Assembly: GCA_902476295.1 (NCBI GenBank)
Contig: CABSDC010000005.1
Span: 1-64,000 of the forward strand
Length of the DNA stretch: 64,000 nucleotides
From: SFTJ01 sp905210415
GTDB taxonomy: Bacteria > Bacteroidota > Bacteroidia > Bacteroidales > Muribaculaceae
Reading direction: 5' to 3'
A program made the translations under genes and the position numbers. Shown here piece by piece: positions 56,571 through 64,000 of the stretch. How positions within the stretch are numbered: position 1 is the stretch's first letter; every line of letters begins with the position of its first letter. The notes beneath the pieces are model-generated. The model made no database searches and had not been told where the DNA came from. It was given only the letters and a program-made list of their open reading frames with translations.

Positions 56571-57560
56571 TTAATTAATGCTCACCACTCGTGGCTGAAT
56601 AGCTGCTGGAAGCACACCGGTGTTTTGAATTATCTTCTGACCGATAAATCCGGTGAGGAAGCAATAAAAACCTTGTGCCAAACCTCCCACAGGACCTGTG
56701 CATGTCACATAGATGCTGCGATACAATGGATAGCGGGCATCATAGATATACACCTGATATGGCTTATAGCCTATCAACTCATCGTCGCGACGCACCTTAA
56801 GCACCTTAAAGCGACTGCTCTCAAAGTCGATTGCGGTGGTGTCGTTTTGATTGAGGCGCTCCACACGTTGCTCCACTGGTTCGCTCTTACCCTTCATGTC
56901 GGCAGTAATCCAACTTACGCCCACAATACCGATGGCGTTCTTACGATTCTGAACAAGGTCAAACACAGCCTCGGTAGAACCTTGAGCATACACATTCTTC
57001 AAAAATGGTTTGCCATTGAGCAATGAGTCGCTCATATAGCGCTGAATGCTTGAGCCGCTTGCATCAAACACCACAGCGATGCTGTCGCGCTTTAGCTTAG
57101 TAGGTGTGATTTCACCCCACTTTGCCACCTTGCCGCTGAATATATCGCGGAGGTCTTGCATACTGAGTTCGTCTATATCATTATCCTTGTTGACAATCAA
57201 AGCTATGGCATCCACAGCCAATCGCTGTGTGCGTGCCGGACGGTTCTTCGACTTCAGATAGTCTTTCTGGTTTTGAGTCAACTCATGCGCAGTGACTATC
57301 AAGCGTGTCTTCATCTGCAACAACGAGTCGATAGCCGATTGCTCGTCTTGATAGAATGGGATGATGCTTGCTTTAGGATAAGTAAACTCAAACACCTCGA
57401 TTTCCTGGTTCAGGATATTTTGAAATGATTGGTCGCACACAATAGAAGCCATACCACTGGTAGTAGTGTCCTCCACGCCGGTGGTCTTCGACTTACCGCA
57501 CGATACCATTACAGTTGCTGCGAGCATGGCAGCAGCCATCGTAAACAAAGTCTTTCTCAT
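56571..57560 (-). CDS. PstS-like periplasmic binding lipoprotein
   Basis: A 329-residue protein with a lipobox (VMVSC, cysteine 21) and a phosphate-binding-protein fold (about 40-320). The segments IFSGKVAKWGEI, FDASGSSIQRY and NAIGIVGVSW are family markers. The binding pocket is not complete enough to assign phosphate as ligand. No PstABC transporter is beside it, and it is shared with the TPR gene, so it may sense rather than transport. A similar pair near TonB genes is common in Bacteroidota. Confidence 0.85.
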   Translation of the reverse strand: MRKTLFTMAAAMLAATVMVSCGKSKTTGVEDTTTSGMASIVCDQSFQNILNQEIEVFEFTYPKASIIPFYQDEQSAIDSLLQMKTRLIVTAHELTQNQKDYLKSKNRPARTQRLAVDAIALIVNKDNDIDELSMQDLRDIFSGKVAKWGEITPTKLKRDSIAVVFDASGSSIQRYMSDSLLNGKPFLKNVYAQGSTEAVFDLVQNRKNAIGIVGVSWITADMKGKSEPVEQRVERLNQNDTTAIDFESSRFKVLKVRRDDELIGYKPYQVYIYDARYPLYRSIYVTCTGPVGGLAQGFYCFLTGFIGQKIIQNTGVLPAAIQPRVVSIN

Positions 57561-57626
57561 AACAACGTCTATTTTTTATGCGTTTAACAATAACATTTTT
57601 CTATTCAATTGTTTGCTTAGCGAAAA

Positions 57627-57845
57627 TCAGATCCGAGCATCTATTCCAGCCACATATCTATAGCAACGCCAGATTCCATACACGATAAACAAGCTTCCCA
57701 ATGAATATCTTGCCCAATTTGGCAACCAGTCAAACATCCCAAGCAGCACGAGTATACCCATGCCCACATAGATGAATATCATAAACAGACCAAACATCAC
57801 CTTGATGCTCTTTTTAGTGTCTTTTTTGTTTGCTTGTTGCTCCAT
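57627..57845 (-). CDS. Small two-helix membrane protein
   Basis: A 72-residue protein. The start at MEQQAN is chosen over a start 11 codons upstream because a hydrophilic head before the first helix is expected. Two membrane helices (about 17-37 and 44-63) are separated by FDWLPNWARY. Family unknown. First in the operon with the PstS-like and TPR genes. A possible promoter (TAATTTTG on the minus strand, 57927-57934) has a short spacer of 17 bases to TTTTTG. Confidence 0.65.
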   Translation of the reverse strand: MEQQANKKDTKKSIKVMFGLFMIFIYVGMGILVLLGMFDWLPNWARYSLGSLFIVYGIWRCYRYVAGIDARI

Positions 57846-57878
57846 ATTAAATACTAATAATTTTCTCTTTAGCAGCAT

Positions 57879-58222
57879 TAAGTTTTTAGCTCTCTTCTCA
57901 ATATATCACACGAGCACATACCTATGCAAAATTATTCTTTGTAAAGTTAATCAAAAATGCCGTAACAAAGTGCTTTGCCACATAACTTTTTGCACAATTT
58001 TGGTTAAGAAATTCAAAAGGCACTACACAAGGGCTGATTGCACGCAAAAGAAGCGCGAAAAAGCGATCTAAGAAGAATTATAGACACGTTGACAAAACTA
58101 GCCCAATCTCCTATACTTTCAACCAGAGTGACACAAGTCAACATCAGCGATCACGGTGCGAAAAAAGGGCCACATCGCATCGATGCAGCCCTTATTGTAT
58201 AGTTAATTACGATTTATCGCAA
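57879..58222. other. Intergenic region after tonB
   Basis: It holds the tonB terminator (58161-58194) and, nearer the left end, the possible promoter of the small membrane protein. No gene or RNA is apparent. Confidence 0.5.
58161..58194 (-). terminator. Terminator of the exbB-tonB operon
   Basis: On the minus strand, AAGGGC and GCCCTT bracket a palindrome-rich loop (GCATCGATGC) and are followed by six T. Confidence 0.8.
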
Positions 58223-59086
58223 TTAGTTAGCGTTTTGAAGTTTGAATTGTACTGGAAGAGTGTACCATACGTTCACTGCTTGACCATTCATACGTCCAGG
58301 GATGAAGTCTGGGAGAGACTTACATACGCGAACGGCTTCCCTATCGAGGTCGCGGTCAACCGAGCGAGCAACCTTTACTTCACCTACCTTACCAGTCTTG
58401 GTAACAACGAATTGCACGATAACCTTACCTTGCACGTTGTTTTCCATTGCAACTGTTGGATAGTTGATGTGATCTTTCAAATACTTCATCAAAGCAGCTT
58501 CACCACCAGGGAATGTAGGCATTTGCTCTACAGCCTTAAAGACTTCTTCCTTAACTGGTTCTGGCTTCTTTTCTTCAACGATAACCTCGTTTTTGTGTTC
58601 ACGAGTGATGTTGCGGTCGTCAGTACCCTTATCGAAGTCTGTTTGACCGAAAGCAGTTTGAGTTTCCTTCAATTCATCCTGAGTCTTGATTTCGTCCTCT
58701 GAACGAACTTCCTCATCCTTAGCGATAAGAAGCTCAGTTACCTTAACGGTGTTGAGGATTTCTTCTGGGAGAGCCTCAGGCTTTTGTTCTTCAATTCTTT
58801 CTTGAGTTTCTTCTTCTTCCTCCTCTTCTTCAGCAGCAGTGTCAACGAATGCCATTTGCTGTTCAGCGGCGTCCTTGATGCGTTGCTCTTCAATGTAGGC
58901 AGAAACCTTCAAATAAGAGAATGCAACAATACCAAGTATGAGAGCGCCAATAAGAGTATAGATGAATGCCTTCAAGTGACGTGGCTTTGAATCCAAACGC
59001 AAAACGTAAGCGCCGAAGCTCTTGTTTCGGCCTTCAAATACCAAGTCGCACCATTCTCTTGATGTAAGATCTACATTCTTTGCCAT
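58223..59086 (-). CDS. TonB-family energy transducer
   Basis: A 287-residue inner-membrane protein that carries energy from ExbB/ExbD to outer-membrane receptors. One membrane helix (about 37-59), a long acidic Glu-rich periplasmic linker (about 70-190), and a TonB C-terminal domain (about 200-285) with PTFPGGEAALMKYL, VQGKVIVQFVVTKTGKVGEV and the closing VWYTLPVQFKL. Last gene of the ExbB-ExbD-ExbD-TonB set. Confidence 0.95.
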   Translation of the reverse strand: MAKNVDLTSREWCDLVFEGRNKSFGAYVLRLDSKPRHLKAFIYTLIGALILGIVAFSYLKVSAYIEEQRIKDAAEQQMAFVDTAAEEEEEEEETQERIEEQKPEALPEEILNTVKVTELLIAKDEEVRSEDEIKTQDELKETQTAFGQTDFDKGTDDRNITREHKNEVIVEEKKPEPVKEEVFKAVEQMPTFPGGEAALMKYLKDHINYPTVAMENNVQGKVIVQFVVTKTGKVGEVKVARSVDRDLDREAVRVCKSLPDFIPGRMNGQAVNVWYTLPVQFKLQNAN

Positions 59087-59139
59087 AATTAAATTCCTTC
59101 TTGATTTTAATAGTTCAACTAATAAACGATCTTACCAAA

Positions 59140-59811
59140 TTAGTGCTTTAGACGTTTCAACAAATATGGAGTCATCATAGCAGAGTCGGTCGTATTGATA
59201 CGGTCAATCTGATAACGGCTGATATTGTTGATTTGCATTTCATCGAGAGCAGTAACAAGGCTGGTGTAGCTTGCGTTAGGAGTAGCCTTGATGATTACAA
59301 CTGGACGAGTAAGAGTAGAGTCGTTACGGATTTCCTTAGCCTTAGCTTGATAAGCCGAGTCAGAAAGTTCCTTATTCTTCCATCTTGCCTTGAGTTCGTT
59401 GATCTTCTCAAGCACTTGTTTGTTTCTCTCTTGGAATACGGCACGGATACCTTGAGCCTTACCATTTTCGTTTGGCAAGAAAGCAATTTCCTTCATATTA
59501 CTTTCTACCACACCTGCGTTTTCAGAAACTTCTGGCATACCTTCGTAATAATAAACGAAATTCTTTACAGGCACTCCGTCCTTATCTAATTCACTGTCAA
59601 GAATCACTGTAATAGCCTCTGATTGCTTTACCTTGTTTTGATCTTGCTTCTCAACCTTTTCGTTAGAAGGCAAACTGATTTGAAGAGTTTGCGACTTGAT
59701 CATTGTGGTACATAGCATGAAGAATGTAATCAAAAGCATGTTCATATCCACCATAGGGGTGAAATCGACGCGTACGTCTTTTTTCTCCGAATATGTCTTT
59801 CCTTTTGCCAT
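59140..59811 (-). CDS. ExbD-type transport protein, copy 2
   Basis: A 223-residue protein with one membrane helix (about 16-36) carrying the functional aspartate in VDMNMLLITFFM. It drives proton-linked torque to TonB with ExbB. The periplasmic part (about 45-220) holds an extra charged stretch of about 40 residues and ends in the ExbD fold. It follows the other ExbD by 2 bases, which is the usual Bacteroidota arrangement. Confidence 0.94.
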   Translation of the reverse strand: MAKGKTYSEKKDVRVDFTPMVDMNMLLITFFMLCTTMIKSQTLQISLPSNEKVEKQDQNKVKQSEAITVILDSELDKDGVPVKNFVYYYEGMPEVSENAGVVESNMKEIAFLPNENGKAQGIRAVFQERNKQVLEKINELKARWKNKELSDSAYQAKAKEIRNDSTLTRPVVIIKATPNASYTSLVTALDEMQINNISRYQIDRINTTDSAMMTPYLLKRLKH

Positions 59812-59813
59812 GA

Positions 59814-60515
59814 TTATTCTCCTTCAGTTTTTAGAGCTGTTAACAATGTAAACTTATTCATCTTCAAAGTCTGAAGATTATCCATAACCACTTGAACAAT
59901 AGAGTATGGAGTATTACCGTCAGCCTTGATGGCGATACCTTTACCCTGTTTGATGGCTGTTTGCAAGTTACCGTTTGAAGTATTGTATGCAGCCTTCATC
60001 CACATTTGGAATTCATTTGGTTTGCTGGCGTCTTCGTTCATGTCGATTGGAATACCGCAGTTTGGATTCTTCGCTGGGTCAACAGCCTCATCTCTTTGGT
60101 CTGGAGTCATGCTCAACCATTGAGAAAGGTTCTTGAGTGGCAAGCCAAACATATAAGTGCTACCGAACACTTGGCATTGAGCTTGTGTAAGTTCAATCTT
60201 TGAGTTTGGATTTGACTTATTGTATTCTGATACTACATTCTTCAACAATTCAACGCGCACCTTGTCGCTTGATTGAGTTGAGTCTTTATCACCCGCAAGC
60301 GACAAGAACACACGACCCTTAGTATCGACAAGCACTGTAATCAAGTTTTGTTCTGGCACCTTCTCTTCTGATACTGATGCTGGAGTGATTACGGTGATTG
60401 GTTCTTTTTGAAGGAATGTAGAAGTCAACATGAAGAAGGTAAGCAAGAGCACAGTAACGTCACTCATCGCAGTCATATCGATGAATGGTTTCTTTTTCTC
60501 TGTCTTAACTTTCAT
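59814..60515 (-). CDS. ExbD-type transport protein, copy 1
   Basis: A 233-residue protein with the membrane helix (about 19-38) and aspartate in MSDVTVLLLTFFM. Its periplasmic region is longer than in proteobacterial ExbD and differs from copy 2 in sequence. The two are divergent paralogs that probably form a mixed ExbD dimer with one ExbB pentamer. 53 bases after exbB. Confidence 0.94.
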   Translation of the reverse strand: MKVKTEKKKPFIDMTAMSDVTVLLLTFFMLTSTFLQKEPITVITPASVSEEKVPEQNLITVLVDTKGRVFLSLAGDKDSTQSSDKVRVELLKNVVSEYNKSNPNSKIELTQAQCQVFGSTYMFGLPLKNLSQWLSMTPDQRDEAVDPAKNPNCGIPIDMNEDASKPNEFQMWMKAAYNTSNGNLQTAIKQGKGIAIKADGNTPYSIVQVVMDNLQTLKMNKFTLLTALKTEGE

Positions 60516-60568
60516 AGTTTGTTTTTACTTTTTTGTTTTGTTTCTCAATTAATATTCCTTCAATGCAA

Positions 60569-61375
60569 TTATGCCTTTGCTTCAAATACAGCGATGATGG
60601 CAGCACCTGCTTCGTTCATCTTGTAGGTGATGTCGTTGATCTTAGTATCGTAGTAGTTGTAAGCGATAACTGCGAGAGCACCAGTTGCGATACCAGAAGC
60701 GGTATTTACAAGGGCCTCAGAAATACCTTGAGAAAGTGCTGATGAGTCAGGAGCACCTGAGTTACCAAGAGCAGAGAATGACTTGATCATACCAAGCACA
60801 GTACCGAACAGACCCATAAGAGTACCGAGAGTAGTGTTGGTGAAAATGATTGGCATATTTTGTTGCAATGTTGGCATTTCGAAGTTGATACCTTCGTCCA
60901 AAGCGTTGCGGATTGCCAATGCACGGTCTTCCTTCTTAAGTGCAGTTTCTGTAAGCATTTCTTCGTACTTGTTAACAGCGCAGAGAACAGCGTTACCGAT
61001 TGCACCACCTTGCTTTGCACATACGTTCTTAGCGTCTTCTACCTTGCCAGTTTCGAGAGCCTTCTTAAGTTCTGCAACGAACTTGTCAGTGCTCTTAGCA
61101 CCTGTAGCCTTAGAAAGAGCGATGAAGCGTTCTACTGAAAGAACAACAACCAAGAACAAGAGACCCCAAATGATTGGCACCACGAAACCACCTTCGTGTA
61201 CTGTACCGAGCAAGTTTACTGGGTGACCGTTTTCAAAGTTAGAGTCAGCACCAAGTACGAATACATACATACATACTGATGCGATGAAACAAAGGATAAT
61301 TACCAAAAATGCGTTAATACCACCTTTTTTCTTAGCAGTGGCCTTAGCTGGTTTGTTAGGCTTTTGAACTTCCAT
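60569..61375 (-). CDS. MotA/TolQ/ExbB proton-channel protein
   Basis: A 268-residue inner-membrane protein. Helices lie at about 20-45, 68-90, 180-205 and 225-250, with the conserved GLFGTVLGMIKSF loop near 190-205 and TASGIATGALAVIAYN near 225-245. It forms the channel that powers ExbD/TonB. First in the operon and preceded by an unusually long leader (promoter at 61651-61682). Confidence 0.95.
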   Translation of the reverse strand: MEVQKPNKPAKATAKKKGGINAFLVIILCFIASVCMYVFVLGADSNFENGHPVNLLGTVHEGGFVVPIIWGLLFLVVVLSVERFIALSKATGAKSTDKFVAELKKALETGKVEDAKNVCAKQGGAIGNAVLCAVNKYEEMLTETALKKEDRALAIRNALDEGINFEMPTLQQNMPIIFTNTTLGTLMGLFGTVLGMIKSFSALGNSGAPDSSALSQGISEALVNTASGIATGALAVIAYNYYDTKINDITYKMNEAGAAIIAVFEAKA

Positions 61376-61650
61376 AATTAAATAATTGTTAGTTTTTTGA
61401 TGATTTAAATTATTAATAGTGTTAATAGTTTTCTCTTATAACGCTGAGGCATATATTTTTATTTTACCACACCGTGAGCATTTTATATCATCAGAGTGAT
61501 TATCTCTTTCATGATATCGCCAGGCAGGTCCTCATTTTTCTTCAGCCTTTGCACACCGACGCAATAATACACCATTGTATATCAATCAGTTCGCCTCGAA
61601 ACACTTTTCAACAGGTCCCTAAGTATCGCTTTCACACCGATATGCAAGTG

Positions 61651-61682
61651 CAAATATATTATAAATATTTCAATATCACAAA
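61651..61682 (-). promoter_or_regulatory. Promoter of the exbB operon
   Basis: On the minus strand TTTG, exactly 20 bases, then TATATTTG. It lies about 275 bases before the exbB start codon, giving a long leader. Confidence 0.7.
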
Positions 61683-61842
61683 GCGGTTTCGTGGTTTTTT
61701 TTCGGTATTTAATTGCAATTTAACATCTCTGCAACATTCCCTCAACACATTCTCGCGCCACCTTATTGTGAAATATTCATTTTTTCGCCACCGCCATTAA
61801 AGCCGCCATATATTATATATAATGTGAAATTAGCCAAGGGTA

Positions 61843-61874
61843 TTTTCAAGTCTTAATTATTTTTAATAACTTTG
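61843..61874 (+). promoter_or_regulatory. Promoter of the nqr operon
   Basis: TTTT, 20 bases, then a perfect TAACTTTG. The -33 box is off by one base. The nqrA start codon follows after 36 bases. Confidence 0.65.
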
Positions 61875-61910
61875 TGTTCCGAATGAAATGTATAATCATA
61901 ATTCAATCGA

Positions 61911-63227
61911 ATGACAACCATAAAGTTAAAAAAAGGTTATAACCTTATGCTTAAAGGGGCTATCGAGGATTACGCCATCTCAGGCACTATCAAATCGCAA
62001 AATTACGCGATTGTGCCGGATGATTTTTCTGGCATCGTCCCTCGACTTGAGAAAAAAGAAGGCGAAACAGTAAATGCTGGCGAAGCCATCTATCACGACA
62101 AGTCGCAAGAATCAATCAAAGTCTGTTCACCAGTAAGCGGCACTATCAAGGAAATCCGCCGTGGCGAGCGCCGCAAAATCGAGGCTATCATCATAGAGAG
62201 CGACGGCAAACAGACAAGTAACCAAATTCCAGTAACCGACGTCAAATCGGCTCTGTTGCAATCTGGTCTATGGGCAATGTTGCGCCAACGCCCTTACGAC
62301 ATCGTACCAAGCCCCGAAGTGGCGCCCCGCGACATCTTCGTCACATGTTTTGATTCAGCACCGCTCGCTGCCCCATTTAGCATCTTCACAGAAGGCAATC
62401 TGGAGCACATCAAGCGCGGCGTGGCAGCACTGAAGAGCCTCACACAAGGCAACGTCTATCTCGGTTGCTCACCCGACAACGTGATTGAATCAGACAACAC
62501 TGTGGTGTTTGATGGTCCTCACCCTGCTGGCAATGCCGGCATACAGGCTGCCAACATCAAGCCTGTCAACAAGGGTGAAGTGATTTGGACTACCGACATC
62601 GTCACCGTGATAAAGATTGGCAAACTGCTTGCCACTGGCATGGTAGACTATAGCACATTGGTGGCTATCACCGGCGAGAAAGCCAACAAGCCACAAATAG
62701 TGAAGGCTATCGAAGGTGCTCCTATCCGCGACATCATCAGCGGCATCGTCACCGACGAACAGAACACCCGCATAATCTCAGGCAACGTTCTCACCGGCAC
62801 ACACGTGAGCATCGACGAATATCTTCGCCGTCCTTACCGCCAGATCACTGCGATCCCTGACATCAACCACCCTGACGAATTTATGGGCTGGGCGTCTGTT
62901 AGTCCTAACAAATTCAGCATCTATCACAGCTTCACCAGTTGGCTCTTCGGTGGCAAACGAGCAAAATCGTTTGACTCGAAAATCAACGGCGGCGAACGTG
63001 CCATCGTGATGGCTGGCGAATACGACCGCATGATTCCTATGGACATCTACGCTGAATTCCTTATCAAGGCCATAATCACATTCGACATCGAGAAGATGGA
63101 GCAACTCGGCATCTACGAGGTTGCGCCTGAGGATTTCGCACTCGCTGAGTATGCCGATACCTCAAAACTCGAATTGCAACGCATCGTGCGCAACGGCCTC
63201 AACCGCCTATACGCCGAAATGTGCTAA
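61911..63227 (+). CDS. Na+-translocating NADH:quinone reductase subunit A
   Basis: NqrA is the peripheral quinone-site subunit of the respiratory sodium pump. The 438-residue protein has the N-terminal lipoyl-like domain (KVCSPVSGTIKEIRRGERRKIEAI, about 65-90), a central Rossmann-like part (VFDGPHPAGNAG), and a C-terminal domain ending LNRLYAEMC. It starts 36 bases after a -7 element and is followed after 36 bases by nqrB. Confidence 0.95.
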   Translation: MTTIKLKKGYNLMLKGAIEDYAISGTIKSQNYAIVPDDFSGIVPRLEKKEGETVNAGEAIYHDKSQESIKVCSPVSGTIKEIRRGERRKIEAIIIESDGKQTSNQIPVTDVKSALLQSGLWAMLRQRPYDIVPSPEVAPRDIFVTCFDSAPLAAPFSIFTEGNLEHIKRGVAALKSLTQGNVYLGCSPDNVIESDNTVVFDGPHPAGNAGIQAANIKPVNKGEVIWTTDIVTVIKIGKLLATGMVDYSTLVAITGEKANKPQIVKAIEGAPIRDIISGIVTDEQNTRIISGNVLTGTHVSIDEYLRRPYRQITAIPDINHPDEFMGWASVSPNKFSIYHSFTSWLFGGKRAKSFDSKINGGERAIVMAGEYDRMIPMDIYAEFLIKAIITFDIEKMEQLGIYEVAPEDFALAEYADTSKLELQRIVRNGLNRLYAEMC

Positions 63228-63263
63228 CCCAAACATAGTAATAACTCAAAAAAAGATAATAAA

Positions 63264-64000
63264 GTGAAAGCTTTAAAAAAATTCATGGATAACATCAAGC
63301 CGAATTTCCAACCTGGCGGCAAATACGCCAAGTTGCAATCGGTGTATGATGGTTTTGAATCCTTCCTGTTCACCCCAAATTCCACTTCGGGCAAAACAGG
63401 AGTGCAGATTCACGACAGCATCGATCTCAAGCGCACCATGATAGTTGTGGTGGTTGCCCTACTCCCAGCCATGCTATTCGGCATGTATAACGTGGGCTAC
63501 CAACACTATCTCGCAATCGGTCAGAGCGCAACATTCTTCCAAACATTCCTATTCGGTCTTGCCGCAGTGCTTCCAAGCATCGTGGTATCATACGTGGTGG
63601 GTCTGGGCATCGAATTTGTGGGTGCTCAAATCCGCGGACACGAAATTAACGAGGGCTTTCTGGTGTCAGGACTGCTCATTCCGCTCATCTGCCCTATCAA
63701 CACTCCTCTGTGGATGATTGCCGTGGCTACAGCATTCGCTGTGATATTTGCCAAGGAAGTGTTTGGCGGCACAGGCATGAACATCTTCAACGTGGCCCTC
63801 ATCACCCGCGCCGTGCTATTCTTTGGCTACCCATCTAAGATGTCGGGCGATGCCGCATTCGTAGCTACCGACTCGGTATTCGGTATGGGCGCAGGCACAC
63901 CCGTTGACTCTTACACTGGCGCTACTCCTCTCGGACAAGCCGCTATCAACACTGCCGACACTATGCAACTCACCAACATCGTTGGCGACCCAATCTCTAC
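63264..64000 (+). CDS. Na+-translocating NADH:quinone reductase subunit B (partial)
   Basis: The gene runs off the right edge. It starts with GTG at 63264, because homologs begin KALKKF; the next ATG is 21 bases later. The visible 245 residues cover the FMN-binding membrane subunit: a first helix with RTMIVVVVALLPAMLFGMYNVGYQH, more helices, and SYTGATPLG, the site where the FMN is attached to the threonine. The rest lies outside the window. Confidence 0.93.
   Translation, partial: MKALKKFMDNIKPNFQPGGKYAKLQSVYDGFESFLFTPNSTSGKTGVQIHDSIDLKRTMIVVVVALLPAMLFGMYNVGYQHYLAIGQSATFFQTFLFGLAAVLPSIVVSYVVGLGIEFVGAQIRGHEINEGFLVSGLLIPLICPINTPLWMIAVATAFAVIFAKEVFGGTGMNIFNVALITRAVLFFGYPSKMSGDAAFVATDSVFGMGAGTPVDSYTGATPLGQAAINTADTMQLTNIVGDPIS

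Larger units (their letters stand above)
61376..61910. other. Divergent intergenic region between exbB and nqrA
   Basis: 535 bases without a gene. It holds the exbB promoter (61651-61682) and a weaker nqrA promoter (61843-61874). A TTGTGAAATATTCATT stretch at 61766-61781 resembles a Rex operator half-site. Confidence 0.6.

Noticed and set aside
1..64000. CRISPR arrays, prophage, insertion sequences, restriction or defence genes
   Set aside because: None was seen: no regular direct repeats with spacers, no transposase or integrase, and every large ORF has an envelope or housekeeping match.

Overview
The window looks like chromosomal DNA of a Bacteroidota bacterium, most likely order Bacteroidales (a Muribaculaceae- or Prevotella-like gut anaerobe; the genus cannot be fixed from sequence alone). 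Grounds: type IX secretion (T9SS) genes, a Na+-NQR operon, an ExbB-ExbD-ExbD-TonB block, Porin_10, DUF3078 and DUF3256 proteins, a BspA-like leucine-rich-repeat protein, the paired NifU-like/GGGtGRT genes, and promoters of the Bacteroidota type (TTTG or TTG, exactly 20 bases, then TAnnTTTG). I saw no phage, transposase, CRISPR array or plasmid gene. It reads as core chromosome with a strong cell-envelope theme.

Layout. 1-3.4 kb: a polysaccharide-export pair (Wza-like, Wzc-like tyrosine autokinase) on the minus strand. 3.7-4.2 kb: tRNA-Gly(CCC) just behind a small lipoprotein gene. 4.3-6.7 kb: a small unknown gene and the NifU-like + GGGtGRT pair, which has codon use of a highly expressed operon. 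7-14.5 kb (minus): a C1B cysteine peptidase, two unknown exported proteins, a DUF3078 protein, and a first PorU-type C25 sortase. 14.7-18.8 kb (plus): a GH84 beta-N-acetylglucosaminidase with a 3' frameshift, the redox repressor Rex, and an FAH-family protein. 18.9-24.2 kb: a second PorU-type protein, PorV, IspF. 24.4-29.2 kb: rplU-rpmA, a BspA-like LRR protein, trmB, Mrp/ApbC. 29.3-31.7 kb (minus): a four-domain NPCBM-like exported protein. 32-36.5 kb (plus): a DEAD-box helicase with a structured leader and a frameshifted tail, DUF3256, xseA-xseB, and a small basic protein. 36.5-42 kb (minus): an MltF-like solute-binding protein, Porin_10, an M16 peptidase, a cyclophilin, an unknown protein. 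42-54.7 kb (minus): two tandem subtilases, ruvA and the giant T9SS translocon gene sprA. 54.9-61.4 kb (minus): TPR protein, PstS-like protein, small membrane protein, then TonB, ExbD, ExbD, ExbB. 61.9-64 kb (plus): nqrA and the start of nqrB.

How the genes fit together: SprA is the outer-membrane T9SS channel, PorV the shuttle that carries cargo from it, and PorU the surface sortase that removes the C-terminal signal. The subtilases and the LRR protein end in T9SS-type C-terminal domains and are likely cargo. ExbB/ExbD/TonB, Porin_10 and DUF3078 proteins serve outer-membrane transport. Na+-NQR supplies respiratory sodium export, and Rex is a plausible regulator of it.

Main points to check: two PorU-type proteins that both keep the catalytic His/Cys pair; two single-base frameshifts at short homopolymers (GH84 and DEAD-box genes), which may be assembly errors; a dispersed intergenic repeat; a glycine-zipper insert in the NPCBM protein; and long leaders ahead of the DEAD-box and exbB genes.
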